Assembly: GCA_018268515.1 (NCBI GenBank)
Contig: JAFDWK010000051.1
Location: 1-44,690, forward strand
DNA length: 44,690 bases
DNA from: Actinomycetota bacterium
GTDB lineage: Bacteria > Actinomycetota > Actinomycetes > Actinomycetales > Microbacteriaceae
Direction of reading: 5' to 3'
Both the position numbers and the translations under genes were made by a program. Position 1 is the first letter of the stretch; the number at the start of each line of letters is the position of its first letter. The notes beneath the pieces were generated by a model. It had not been told where the DNA came from, did no database searches, and worked only from the letters and a program-made list of their open reading frames with translations. Below, piece after piece: positions 16,102 through 23,520 of this stretch.

Positions 16102-16338
16102 ATGAAGTTGAACAGCAAGGGACAGGTGACGATCCCTGCAGAACTGCGGCGCAGCCATGGCTTCATCGAGGGCGACGAGGTCGAGGTCGTCGCCGACGGT
16201 GCCGCCCTGCGCATCGTCCACACACAACCGGAAGCCACCCGCGGCGAGCGCATCGTCGAGCGGATGCGTGGACGCGCCACGAGCAGCGCCCGCACCATGA
16301 GCACCGACGAGATCATGGCGCTGCTACGCGATGAGTGA
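16102..16338 (+). CDS. vapB: AbrB/MazE-fold antitoxin (VapB)
   Basis: 78 aa. The N-terminal swapped-hairpin AbrB domain is clear: NSKGQVTIPAELRR, then GDEVEVVADG and ALRIV. The C-terminal tail (about 50-78, ending STDEIMALLRDE) is the flexible toxin-neutralising part. It overlaps the PIN toxin gene by 8 bases, the standard antitoxin-first layout. GAGGGAG lies about 8 bases before the ATG. The pair should autorepress through the palindrome at 16058-16084. A second, truncated copy is found at 18127. Confidence 0.9.
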   Translation: MKLNSKGQVTIPAELRRSHGFIEGDEVEVVADGAALRIVHTQPEATRGERIVERMRGRATSSARTMSTDEIMALLRDE

Positions 16339-16741
16339 CGCACGGATCTTGGTCGACACGAACGTCCTACTCGATGTTCTCGTGCCGGATCCGACGTGGG
16401 AGGCATGGTCGACGAAGGCCCTCGCGGGCGCGCTGAGCCAAGGCTCGGTTGCGATCAACCCGATCATCTACGCAGAAGTATCCGTGGGTTTCGAGCGCGC
16501 CGAAGAACTCGACGACGCACTTCCGGAGCGTTTCTTCCTCCGGGAGCAGCTGCCCTATCCGGCAGGGTTCCTCGCCGGGAAGGCATTCGAGCGGTATCGG
16601 CGCAACGGCGGCACCCGGACGACGCCCATCGCGGACTTCTACATCGGGGCGCACGCCCTCGTGAACGGCTACGCCCTCCTGACCCGCGACCGGCGGCGAT
16701 ACTCCACGTACTTTCCGCGCCTGCCACTGATCACACCCTGA
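16331..16741 (+). CDS. vapC: PIN-domain RNase toxin (VapC)
   Basis: 136 aa. PIN-domain acidic residues are in place: Asp9 in LVDTNVLLD, Glu49 in IIYAEVSVGF, Asp102 in PIADFYIGAHA and Asp120 in LLTRDRRRY. VapC toxins are Mg-dependent ribonucleases that cut tRNA or rRNA and arrest growth when the antitoxin is lost. The gene begins inside the end of vapB (8-base overlap) and is full length, so the pair looks functional. Confidence 0.9.
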   Translation: MSDARILVDTNVLLDVLVPDPTWEAWSTKALAGALSQGSVAINPIIYAEVSVGFERAEELDDALPERFFLREQLPYPAGFLAGKAFERYRRNGGTRTTPIADFYIGAHALVNGYALLTRDRRRYSTYFPRLPLITP

Positions 16742-17027
16742 CCGCAGAGGATCCAGGCCCTTCGACAGGCTCAGGGACCGGACCCGTGCGTGCGGGACGC
16801 CCTTCGTCTCGCTTCGCTCGCTCAGGGACCAGATGCGCCAGGAGCGGCGTTACGTCTCGGTCGCCTTCGCCGTCCTCGCGAGGCGACCCCGAAGGAGGCG
16901 CTCCGCGAACCACCAGCCGAAACCCCCTTGCGCCGTGCCGCGGACAGGCGTAATGCGGAAGGTGGGACCGGTCGAGATGCCGCGGTTCAACGGTGGCCCG
17001 CCGGTCATGGGATCTAAGGAGATCATC
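16742..17027. repeat. Gene-free stretch with two intergenic repeats
   Basis: It holds the CCCTTCGACAGGCTCAGGGA repeat (16758-16779) and, next to it, CGCCCTTCGTCTCGCTTCGC (about 16797-16816) running into GCTCAGGGACC. The segment from about 16840 to 16885 resembles 15970-16020 (TTCGCCGTCCTCGC shared), so the two spacers flanking vapBC share sequence. A direct role is not evident. The last 15 bases carry the ribosome binding site of glpF. Confidence 0.6.
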
Positions 17028-17963
17028 GTGAGCGGTATCACTCCGCTCCGCAGCGCGTTGCGCACCGGAGCTCCACTGAAGCGTCTGGGAGGAACGTGGG
17101 GCGAGCTGCTCGCCGAGTTCCTCGGAACCTTCATCATCCTCGCGTTCGGAGACGGCGTCGTCGCCATGGCCGTCGCGGCCCTGCCCGGATCCGGCCGAGC
17201 CCAGACCCCCACGACGATCTTCCTCGCCGCGGGCGACTGGCTCCTCATCGCCTGGGGCTGGGCGTTCGCCGTCGCCTTCGCGATCTACATCGCCGGCGGC
17301 GTCAGCGGCGCCCACCTGAACCCGGCCGTCACGCTCGCGTTCGCCGTGCGACGCAAGTTCCCGTGGAAGAAGGTGCCGGGCTACTGGGCGGCGCAGCTGG
17401 TCGGCGCATTCGCCGGCGCGGCGCTCGTGTACGCGGTGTACTTCGAGGCCATCGACGCGTTCAACAAGGCCTCAAAGACCGCCCGTGACGCGAGCGGGGG
17501 CCTGGCGACCTTCTCCATCTTCGCCACCTTCCCGGCGCCCTACTTCGGCGGCAACAACTGGGGACCGTTCCTCGATCAGATCGTCGGCACGATGTTCCTG
17601 CTGATGCTCATCGCCGCGATCGTCGACGAGCGCAACATGGGCGGCTTCGACAAGCACTTCGCCCCGCTCATGGTCGGCCTGCTGATCGCCGCGATCGGCA
17701 TCTCCTACGGCGCCAACGCCGGATACGCGATCAACCCCGCCCGTGACCTCGGCCCACGGCTGTTCGCGTGGATGGCCGGCTGGGGGCAGGTGGCGATGCC
17801 CGGCACGGTCGACGGCTCCTTCAGCTGGTACTTCTGGGTTCCCATCGTGGGCCCGCTCATCGGCGGCATCATCGGCGTGGTGATCTACGACCTCTTCATC
17901 GGCGATGTGCTGCACTCGCGTCAGGCGGCGGAGGCTCTCGCGGGAGGCGACAAGCTGAAGTGA
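17028..17963 (+). CDS. glpF: Glycerol facilitator, MIP/aquaporin family
   Basis: 311 aa from GTG at 17028, chosen because TAAGGAG lies 6 bases upstream; an in-frame ATG at 17007 is the alternative. It is an integral membrane channel with six membrane segments and two half-helices bearing NPA motifs: HLNPAVTLAFA and YAINPARDLGPR. The Asp after the second NPA (NPARD) is the signature of glycerol-conducting members rather than strict water channels. No glpK or glpD is adjacent. It lies between two toxin-antitoxin loci within repeat-rich spacers, so its present position may be the result of rearrangement. Confidence 0.9.
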   Translation: MSGITPLRSALRTGAPLKRLGGTWGELLAEFLGTFIILAFGDGVVAMAVAALPGSGRAQTPTTIFLAAGDWLLIAWGWAFAVAFAIYIAGGVSGAHLNPAVTLAFAVRRKFPWKKVPGYWAAQLVGAFAGAALVYAVYFEAIDAFNKASKTARDASGGLATFSIFATFPAPYFGGNNWGPFLDQIVGTMFLLMLIAAIVDERNMGGFDKHFAPLMVGLLIAAIGISYGANAGYAINPARDLGPRLFAWMAGWGQVAMPGTVDGSFSWYFWVPIVGPLIGGIIGVVIYDLFIGDVLHSRQAAEALAGGDKLK

Positions 17964-18080
17964 GAGCGTGACGGATCCGGGCCTTTCGCTCCCTTGCCTC
18001 CCTCCAGCCAGCGCTCCGGGCTGCCGGAGCCTCTGAGGCGCGTGGGCCCGGCTCAGGGACCGGATCGGACAGGCCTCGCG

Positions 18081-18095
18081 TAATACGTATCAGGC
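18081..18095 (+). promoter_or_regulatory. Second copy of the VapB operator
   Basis: TAATACGTATCAGGC is identical to the sequence at 16058-16072 upstream of vapBC and sits 31 bases before the truncated vapB. The downstream half of the operator differs. Confidence 0.5.
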
Positions 18096-18126
18096 AGATC
18101 CAGCCGTACGCGAGGAATGAGCCGCG

Positions 18127-18348
18127 ATGAAGTCGAACAGCAAGGGTCAAGTGACGATCCCGGCGGAACTGCGACGCTGCCATGGCTTCATCGAGGGCGA
18201 CGAGGTCGAGGTCGTGGCAGACGACGTCACTCTGCGCATCGTCCACGCACGGCCGGAAGCCACCCGGGGCGAGCGCATCATCGAGCGGATGCGCGGACAC
18301 GCCACGAGCAGCGCCCGCACGATCGACCTAGCGTCCCAGCAGCGCTAG
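18127..18348 (+). pseudogene. Truncated VapB antitoxin without its toxin
   Basis: Residues 1-65 are about 80% identical to VapB at 16102 (NSKGQVTIPAELRR, GFIEGDEVEVVAD, GERIIERMRG). From residue 66 the normal tail STDEIMALLRDE is replaced by IDLASQQR, read from sequence that belongs to the end of the oppositely oriented ATPase gene. No vapC follows. Arrival of the ATPase cassette evidently removed the antitoxin tail and the toxin. The DNA-binding half could still be made and might act on the operators of both loci. Confidence 0.75.
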
Positions 18349-19599
18349 CGGCACGACCGCGATGCCATCCGGGCGGCGATACGCATCCCGCCCGGTCGTC
18401 ACGACGACCCGATCCGCCACGCGATCCCCGATCTGACCCTGCAACCAGGTGAGATGCCGCACATCGCGATCGCTCACCGTCGCAGACAGCTTGACCTCGA
18501 TCGCGACCACGCGGCGGTCCTCGCCCTCGACGATCAGGTCGATCTCATGCTCGGTGTTCGCGGTGCGCAGGTGGTACGCACGCGCACCGCTCAGCCCGAG
18601 ACCCGCACGCACGCTCAGCACGACGAGGGACTCGAAGAGCGCCCCCAGCCAGGTACCTGTGCTCAGGCCCGAGGGTTCTCCGCGCCCCTCAAGCAGACCT
18701 CCCCGCCCGATGCCGACCGTCCGTGCCGCGAGCGCCGGATCGAGCAGGTGATGCTTGGGCGCCTTGGTCAATCGCTTCAGTGGCGCGAGTGTCGGCAGCC
18801 AGGCTTCGAGAGGATCGAGCACGAACAGTCGCTCGAGGCTCTCGCGGTACTGCACCACCGTCTGGCGCGTCGGCTTCTCGTTCTCGCCCGGGGTCGCGGC
18901 ATCGAGGATCACCGAATGCGCAGCGTCCGTCGCCGTGGCGGCCGCATACGCATTGAGCCACGCGCGCAGAGCCGCGGGACGTCGCACCGAGACGCCGTTC
19001 TCCGGAAGCTCGCGATCCACGATGCGGTCCAGATAACTGTCCAGCTGCACACGCCGCACCGGTTCCGGCAGGTCGCGGATCCCCGGGAGCCCGGATCGCA
19101 GGATCTCATCGACATAGTGGTCCAGGCCGACATCGGTGCGCCCGGCGATCGCGGGGCGCGCACCGGCGAGCAGCGTTGTCAGCGACACCGTGGGCGTCTC
19201 GACGCTCCGCTCCTCGAACGACATCGGCCGCATCCTCATACGCACGATGCGGCCCGCACCGGAATGGATCCGCACGCCCGGCGCGAGTCCGGCCGATCCC
19301 GCGAGCAGGAACTGCCCGCCGGTTGCGTCGTCATCGACTGCGCGGCGCACGCGCTCCCACACGTCGGGCACGAGCTGCCACTCGTCGATGAACAGCGGAC
19401 GGGCGACGCGCATGAGCCGGTCGGGATCCGCTGTCACGATCTCACGGTCACGGGGTTCGTTGAGCGTGAGCACGCTGGACGACCGCCGCTTCGCCGTTGC
19501 CGTCTTGCCCACGCCCTTCGCGCCTTCGATCGCCACAGCGGCCAGGAGGGGAAAGAGCTCATCGAGGTCGTCGTCAATCGCGCGTCGCCGGTAGTCCAC
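18328..19599 (-). CDS. DUF4143-type AAA ATPase, second copy
   Basis: 423 aa with a GTG start. It is a paralogue of 2816-4075 along its whole length: Walker A GAKGVGKT (26-33), Walker B LFIDEWQ, sensor-like LLAGSAG, DUF4143, and the C-terminal pair HEIDLIV and IEVKLS that gives the PD-(D/E)XK-like spacing, ending GIAVVPLALLGR. It has its own three 23-bp repeats and a leaderless-type -10 (TAGATT, six bases, GTG). No partner gene of the 4104-4637 family is beside it. Its 3' end abuts a truncated vapB, and beyond its promoter lies a truncated symporter, so it behaves like an inserted cassette. Confidence 0.85.
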   Translation of the reverse strand: MDYRRRAIDDDLDELFPLLAAVAIEGAKGVGKTATAKRRSSSVLTLNEPRDREIVTADPDRLMRVARPLFIDEWQLVPDVWERVRRAVDDDATGGQFLLAGSAGLAPGVRIHSGAGRIVRMRMRPMSFEERSVETPTVSLTTLLAGARPAIAGRTDVGLDHYVDEILRSGLPGIRDLPEPVRRVQLDSYLDRIVDRELPENGVSVRRPAALRAWLNAYAAATATDAAHSVILDAATPGENEKPTRQTVVQYRESLERLFVLDPLEAWLPTLAPLKRLTKAPKHHLLDPALAARTVGIGRGGLLEGRGEPSGLSTGTWLGALFESLVVLSVRAGLGLSGARAYHLRTANTEHEIDLIVEGEDRRVVAIEVKLSATVSDRDVRHLTWLQGQIGDRVADRVVVTTGRDAYRRPDGIAVVPLALLGR

Positions 19600-19605
19600 G
19601 GCAGC

Positions 19606-19667
19606 AATCTAACATCTGAGAAGGAATCTATTTAACATCTGAGCAAAGTTCTATTTGACATTTGAGC
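19606..19667 (-). repeat. Three 23-bp iteron-like repeats upstream of ATPase copy 2
   Basis: On the plus strand ACATCTGAG occurs at 19612 and 19635 and ACATTTGAG at 19658, an exact 23-bp period. TCTATTT precedes the second and third units. Read in the gene's direction the units are GCTCAAATGTCAAATAGAAC, GCTCAGATGTTAAATAGATT and CTCAGATGTTAGATT. The last contains the probable -10 (TAGATT). Count, period and the AATAGAACTT element match the array at 2736-2801. Confidence 0.8.
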
Positions 19668-19707
19668 GATATGGGATCGGGCGCTTCGACAGGCTCAGGG
19701 ACCGGAT

Positions 19708-20095
19708 CTGGGGCTGACGGACCGGGTCGGCACCGACCTGGTGAAGGGCGCGGTCCCCGTGCAGGGCACGTGGTGGAACTTCCTGCTCGGGCTGATCCCG
19801 CAGAACTTCCTCGGCCTCGCGGTCAACACGACCGCCGGCCCCGCCGAGGGCACGTTCGTCTCCGGCGTGAACTTCAATATCCTGCAGGCCATCGTGGTCG
19901 CCGCCGTCGTCGGCATCGCCGCGCTCAAGGCGGGCCGCAAGGCCGAGCCGTTCCTCGTCTTCGGACACGGGTGCGGTTGCGGTCTCGGGTGCGGTTGCGG
20001 TCTCGGGTTCGGCAGCGGCCGAGGCGGGCTCGCCGGATGACGCCGTTGCGGCGACCGGATCCGCCGACGCGGAGGAGACCGTCGCGACGCGTTGA
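19708..20095 (+). pseudogene. Relic of a dicarboxylate/amino-acid:cation symporter
   Basis: The frame from 19714 gives DRVGTDLVKGAVPVQGTWWN, then LLGLIPQN and NILQAIVVAAVVGIAALKAG, ending AEPFLVF. This is a middle portion of the DAACS (GltP/DctA-like) fold. It then jumps, after a frameshift, to a repetitive Ala/Val tail (TGAVAVSGAVAVSG...DAEETVATR) ending at TGA 20093-20095. The N-terminal third and most of the transport core are missing. Its left edge coincides with a CTTCGACAGGCTCAGGGACC repeat and the promoter region of the ATPase cassette. Confidence 0.65.
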
Positions 20096-20114
20096 CGCCG
20101 CCTGCATCGCGAGG

Positions 20115-20143
20115 CCCTCGGATCCTGTCACGGGATCCGAGGG
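20115..20143 (+). terminator. Strong hairpin after the symporter relic
   Basis: CCCTCGGATCC (20115-20125) and GGATCCGAGGG (20133-20143) form a perfect 11-bp stem with a 7-base loop. There is no clear U-tract, as is common for actinobacterial terminators. It lies 20 bases after the relic's stop codon. Confidence 0.65.
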
Positions 20144-20309
20144 TCTCGTCGCATGCGGGAGCGGATCCGCCTTTCGTCTCGACAGTCGGCGGCGTCCTCG
20201 CGCGGAGGAGCGGGCGGAGCCGGACGCATGGCACTCGGGGCTCGGGCCTGCGAATGGTGCGGGGCGCCCGCCCGCACGATCGGGCCTCGACGCCAGCTAG
20301 AGTCGACGC

Positions 20310-20687
20310 ATGGGTTCACAGGGGTCTCGAAGCACATCTGCCGCCGAGCGTGAAGAGACGCAGAGCATCGTCGGAAGCAAGTCCGGGCTGTGGGGATGGC
20401 TCGCGGGACTTGTTGTGCTGTCGCTCATCGCGATCCCGCTGTCGGCATCGTTCGCGTTCGCGACCCACCCGCACACGAATCAGCTGTTCGCCGGCCGGCT
20501 CTCCGAGGTCGGTACGGGGGCATACCAGGCGTTCTGGTGGATCGTGACGCTCTTCCTGGTCGCGCTGCCGATTCTCGTCGGCTACGTCGTGGCCAATCTC
20601 TCCGCCCGCGCGCTCGCCATGGCCGGAGGCGTCCTCGTGCTCTTCGTCATCGCCATCATGGTGCTCGGTCAACTGTTCGTGTTCTGA
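20310..20687 (+). CDS. Small membrane protein, 125 aa
   Basis: Three hydrophobic segments are visible: about residues 27-51 (LWGWLAGLVVLSLIAIPLSA), 70-92 (AFWWIVTLFLVALPILVGYV) and 98-123 (RALAMAGGVLVLFVIAIMVL). The N-terminus is polar and probably cytoplasmic. There is no recognisable functional signature; it resembles the many short conserved actinobacterial membrane proteins of unknown role. It stands alone between the symporter relic and the mazEF pair. Confidence 0.75.
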   Translation: MGSQGSRSTSAAEREETQSIVGSKSGLWGWLAGLVVLSLIAIPLSASFAFATHPHTNQLFAGRLSEVGTGAYQAFWWIVTLFLVALPILVGYVVANLSARALAMAGGVLVLFVIAIMVLGQLFVF

Positions 20688-20723
20688 CCGAGGCCCACGC
20701 TCAGAGGCAGCAGCGCGACGCCG

Positions 20724-21041
20724 TCACGACTCCATCAGCGGCAGTTCGAGATCGAACGCGAGCACGATCGCATGTGCCAGCGTGCGTTCCTGCTCTTCGG
20801 AGAGGAATCCGATCGTGCGCCCGAGGCTCGCGACAGGAATCGTCACGGCGTTGTCGATCGATGCCGCACAGGCATGGTCGAGCCCGTTCTGCGCCCCGAG
20901 CGGCACCTCGCTGCTGAGACCCTTCACCGTCGATGTGATGGGCGCGACCGTGACCTTGGTCATCGCCGCCCGCGCCGCTTCGCGCGTCAGCACCAGCACG
21001 GGACGGGTCTTGTCGAGCCGCGCGAGGCAGATCTCGCGCAT
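20724..21041 (-). CDS. mazF: MazF/PemK-like endoribonuclease toxin
   Basis: 105 aa. The start at 21041 (MREICLARLDKTRPVLVLTR) overlaps the antitoxin stop as TGATG. The PemK/MazF barrel pattern is present: RPVLVL near the N-terminus, TVAPITS, SEVPL, and VTIPVASLGRTIGFLSEEQ. MazF toxins cut mRNA or tRNA at short sequences and are neutralised by the partner protein. Length is normal for the family. Confidence 0.8.
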   Translation of the reverse strand: MREICLARLDKTRPVLVLTREAARAAMTKVTVAPITSTVKGLSSEVPLGAQNGLDHACAASIDNAVTIPVASLGRTIGFLSEEQERTLAHAIVLAFDLELPLMES

Positions 21042-21274
21042 CAGTCGTCGAACTCGGCGTGCCGTGCCGTCCACGCGACGAGAGCATCGAGGTCGTCCGC
21101 CGTGCCCTCACCTTGGAGGATCTCCACATCGCGCTCGGCGAGAAGCCGTCGCATCTCGCGTTCGAGTGCAGACGCCACCACCGCTGCGCGGCTGCTCGCC
21201 CGCCCGGCGGAGACCTCACGGTCGAGGAACTCCACGACAGGATCCGGCAGGCGCACGGCGATCTGAGTGCTCAT
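21041..21274 (-). CDS. mazE: Ribbon-helix-helix antitoxin, MazE-like
   Basis: 77 aa. TQIAVRLPDPVVEFLDREV is a ribbon-helix-helix opening (beta strand then helix), followed by SSRAAVVASALEREMRRLLA. The acidic C-terminus (GTADDLDALVAWTARHAEFD) is suited to bind the toxin. It lies directly upstream of and coupled to mazF, and is preceded by a palindrome at 21293-21313 that is a likely autorepression site. Confidence 0.8.
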   Translation of the reverse strand: MSTQIAVRLPDPVVEFLDREVSAGRASSRAAVVASALEREMRRLLAERDVEILQGEGTADDLDALVAWTARHAEFDD

Positions 21275-21292
21275 GTCCTCAGGATATATCCG

Positions 21293-21313
21293 TGAATCCC
21301 ATATCGGGATTCA
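21293..21313. promoter_or_regulatory. Palindromic operator upstream of mazE
   Basis: TGAATCCC and GGGATTCA flank five bases (ATATC), a perfect 8+5+8 inverted repeat 19 bases upstream of the antitoxin start codon. The neighbouring GGATATAT may contribute to a -10. Confidence 0.6.
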
Positions 21314-21340
21314 TCTCTGTCGAAGCGCCCCATGAACCGT

Positions 21341-21439
21341 CCCCTCGACAGGCTCAGGGACCGGCACGGGGCACCCCCGGTCGCTGAGCTTGTCGAAGCG
21401 CCCGGCCCATGAACCGTCCCCTCGACAGGCTCAGGGACC
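21341..21439. repeat. Duplicated intergenic repeat block
   Basis: A block comprising GAAGCGCCC, CCATGAACCGTCCCCTCGAC and AGGCTCAGGGACCGGCACGG occurs twice (about 21322-21372 and 21396-21449). Between the copies lies GCTGAGCTTGTCGAAG, an inverted version of the core. It separates the mazEF promoter from the 3' end of the antiporter gene. Confidence 0.75.
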
Positions 21440-21449
21440 GGCACGGGGC

Positions 21450-23192
21450 TCAGCGATCGGCGCTGGGGCTCACCATGCGGGTGTCGAGGGCGAGCTCCTC
21501 GGCATCCATCGCGGTGATCAGTTCGCGCATGACCTCCTCGTTCAGCTCCCCCGCGTCGCGCTCGGCGATGAGCACGTCGCGGCGCACCTGCAGCCAGCCC
21601 TTCGACAGGCCGACCAGCTCGTCACGGCTGGGCCGTGGCAGGTCGTCCTCGTCGCGATGACCGAGCTCGGTGTCCCGCTCGACGCGCGTGAAGCGCTGCA
21701 CGAAACGGTCGAACCAGCCCAGTGACGCCGCGCCGTGCTTCTGCTCCCATGCCGCGCGCTTCTCATCGAGGAACTCCTTGCCGGCCTCGCGCGTGCGCGC
21801 CCGCACCTGCGCGAGCTGACGCTGGTCTTCCTCCTCTTCGTCGCGGACGTCGGCGACGCCGAGCCCCCGGATCAGCAGGGGCAGTGTCAGCCCCTGCAGC
21901 AGCAGGGTCCCCACCGTCACCACGAAGGCGACGACGACGATCGCGTGCGCCGCCTCCGCGTCGAGCCCGGCGAGGTCGGCCGCGGCGAGCGCGGTCGCCA
22001 GGGTCACCACGCCGCGCATGCCGGCCCACGAGATCACGGCGTTGTCGCGCCAGCTCAGCTGCGACTCGCGGAAGCGTTCGCGCAGCTGCTGCTCATCCGG
22101 CCGCCTGCTCGACCAGCCCCTCCGCGCACGCTTGTCCGCGACGGCCTGCATCCGCTGCTCGAGCTGCCCGGACTGCACCGAGCGCTCGAACTGATGCAGC
22201 CGCAGCTTCGACCAGAACGCACCCCACGCCGACGCGGGGTACACGAACAGCGGACGCACCACGAGCACGACGACGAGGACCCCGGCCGAGAGCCAGAGCA
22301 CCCGCCCGACCTGGGTCGCGCCGAGCTCTCCGAACACGGGCTTGAGTTGCAGCCCGATGTACGCGAACACGAACGACTCCAGCAGGAAGTCGGCCGACAG
22401 CCAGATCGGCGCCTCCTGCATGCGCGTCGCGTAGCTCGTGCGCGGCGCGTTGTAGCCGACCACCAGCCCCATCGCGACGACGCCGAGCACGCCGGATCCC
22501 TGCAGGTGCTCGGTGATCGCATACACGCCGAACGGCGCGAGCAACCCGAACGTGCCGATCACGACCGGATCCGAGATCCGCATGCGCAGCTGATGCATGC
22601 CGAATCCGGCGATCACGCCGATCGCCACCCCGACGACCACCGCGACCGCGAACTGCCAGAGCCCACTGCCGATCGTGATGGTCGCGGTGCCGGCGACGAT
22701 CACCGCGAACACCCGGTAGAGCGTGAGCGACGTCGCGTCGTTGATCAGGCTCTCCCCCGACAGCACCGTCATCACACGACGCGGGAGGCCGAGCCTGCGT
22801 CCGATCGCAGCGGCCGAGACCGCGTCGGGCGGAGCGACGATCGCCCCGAGCAGCAGCGCGCCGGGCAACGTCAGCGACGGCATGATCAGCCACGCCACCA
22901 GCCCCACCACCGCGGTCGTCACCACGACCAGCCCGATGCCGAGCCGGCGGATCTGCGGCATGCTGCGACGGAAGCTCACGAACGAGACGTCGAGCGATGC
23001 CGAGTACAGCAGCGGCGGCAGCACGAGGTTCAGCAGCACGTGCCCGTCGATCCGCAGGTTCGGTACCGCGGGGATGAACGACACGGCGAGCGCCACGACC
23101 GTCACGAGCAGCGGCGCGGGCCACCCCCTGCGCCGCGCGATCGCCGCGACGATGACCGATCCGACCAGCACGTAGAAGATCTCGGGATCCAT
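21450..23192 (-). CDS. CPA1-family Na+/H+ antiporter (NhaP type)
   Basis: 580 aa. About twelve membrane segments in the first 430 residues are followed by a charged cytoplasmic tail. Family hallmarks are LVLPPLLYSASLDV, IVAPPDAVSAAAIGR (the acidic site region) and VLSGESLINDATSLTLYRVF. These transporters exchange cytoplasmic Na+ for protons to hold pH and salt balance. Length is typical for actinobacterial members. A cytoplasmic insert near residues 310-380 is basic (RARRGWSSRRPDEQQLRERF). Confidence 0.9.
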   Translation of the reverse strand: MDPEIFYVLVGSVIVAAIARRRGWPAPLLVTVVALAVSFIPAVPNLRIDGHVLLNLVLPPLLYSASLDVSFVSFRRSMPQIRRLGIGLVVVTTAVVGLVAWLIMPSLTLPGALLLGAIVAPPDAVSAAAIGRRLGLPRRVMTVLSGESLINDATSLTLYRVFAVIVAGTATITIGSGLWQFAVAVVVGVAIGVIAGFGMHQLRMRISDPVVIGTFGLLAPFGVYAITEHLQGSGVLGVVAMGLVVGYNAPRTSYATRMQEAPIWLSADFLLESFVFAYIGLQLKPVFGELGATQVGRVLWLSAGVLVVVLVVRPLFVYPASAWGAFWSKLRLHQFERSVQSGQLEQRMQAVADKRARRGWSSRRPDEQQLRERFRESQLSWRDNAVISWAGMRGVVTLATALAAADLAGLDAEAAHAIVVVAFVVTVGTLLLQGLTLPLLIRGLGVADVRDEEEEDQRQLAQVRARTREAGKEFLDEKRAAWEQKHGAASLGWFDRFVQRFTRVERDTELGHRDEDDLPRPSRDELVGLSKGWLQVRRDVLIAERDAGELNEEVMRELITAMDAEELALDTRMVSPSADR

Positions 23193-23289
23193 GCGGCCAG
23201 GCTATCGGTGCGCCGCTTTCGCGCCTCCATCCGGACGCGGTCGGGGCGGCTCGGATCCGGCCCTCTCCATCCGCGTCTCCCGTCCTGTT

Positions 23290-23375
23290 CCCGTCGCAGA
23301 AGATGCGGCCATGGACCGCTCCCGTCGCAGAAACTGCCGCTTACCGGCGCTCAGAGCGGCATCTTTTGCGACGGG
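23290..23375. repeat. Intergenic hairpin element with an extra arm
   Basis: CCCGTCGCAGAAACTGCCGC (23321-23340) pairs with GCGGCATCTTTTGCGACGGG (23356-23375), 17 of 20 positions complementary. A third arm, CCCGTCGCAGAAGATGCGG, lies directly upstream at 23290-23308. It belongs to the family of GTCGC-arm hairpins also seen at 24657, 29540, 38226, 39687, 40627 and 44545. Confidence 0.75.
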
Positions 23376-23387
23376 AACCGGAGTAAG

Positions 23388-23486
23388 GGATCCGGTCCGG
23401 CCGGCGACGGATCCGGTCCGGCCGGCGACGGAACCGGTCCGGCCGACGACGGAACCGGATCCGGCCGACGACGGAACCGGATCCGG
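23388..23486 (+). repeat. 21-bp minisatellite built from GGATCCGG
   Basis: Four to five units: GGATCCGGTCCGGCCGGCGA plus C at 23388 and 23409, then GGAACCGGTCCGGCCGACGA plus C at 23430, a 22-bp unit at 23451, and a partial at 23473. Together with the hairpin it fills the 328-base gap between the antiporter and oxidoreductase start codons. Confidence 0.85.
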
Positions 23487-23520
23487 AATGCGCCGGGATC
23501 CGGTCGCGTTGGCACGAGGG

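Noticed and set aside
16833-17027. N-terminal extension of the glycerol facilitator
   Set aside because: The extra 65 codons lie in repeat-derived spacer, whereas GTG at 17028 has a well-placed AAGGAG.
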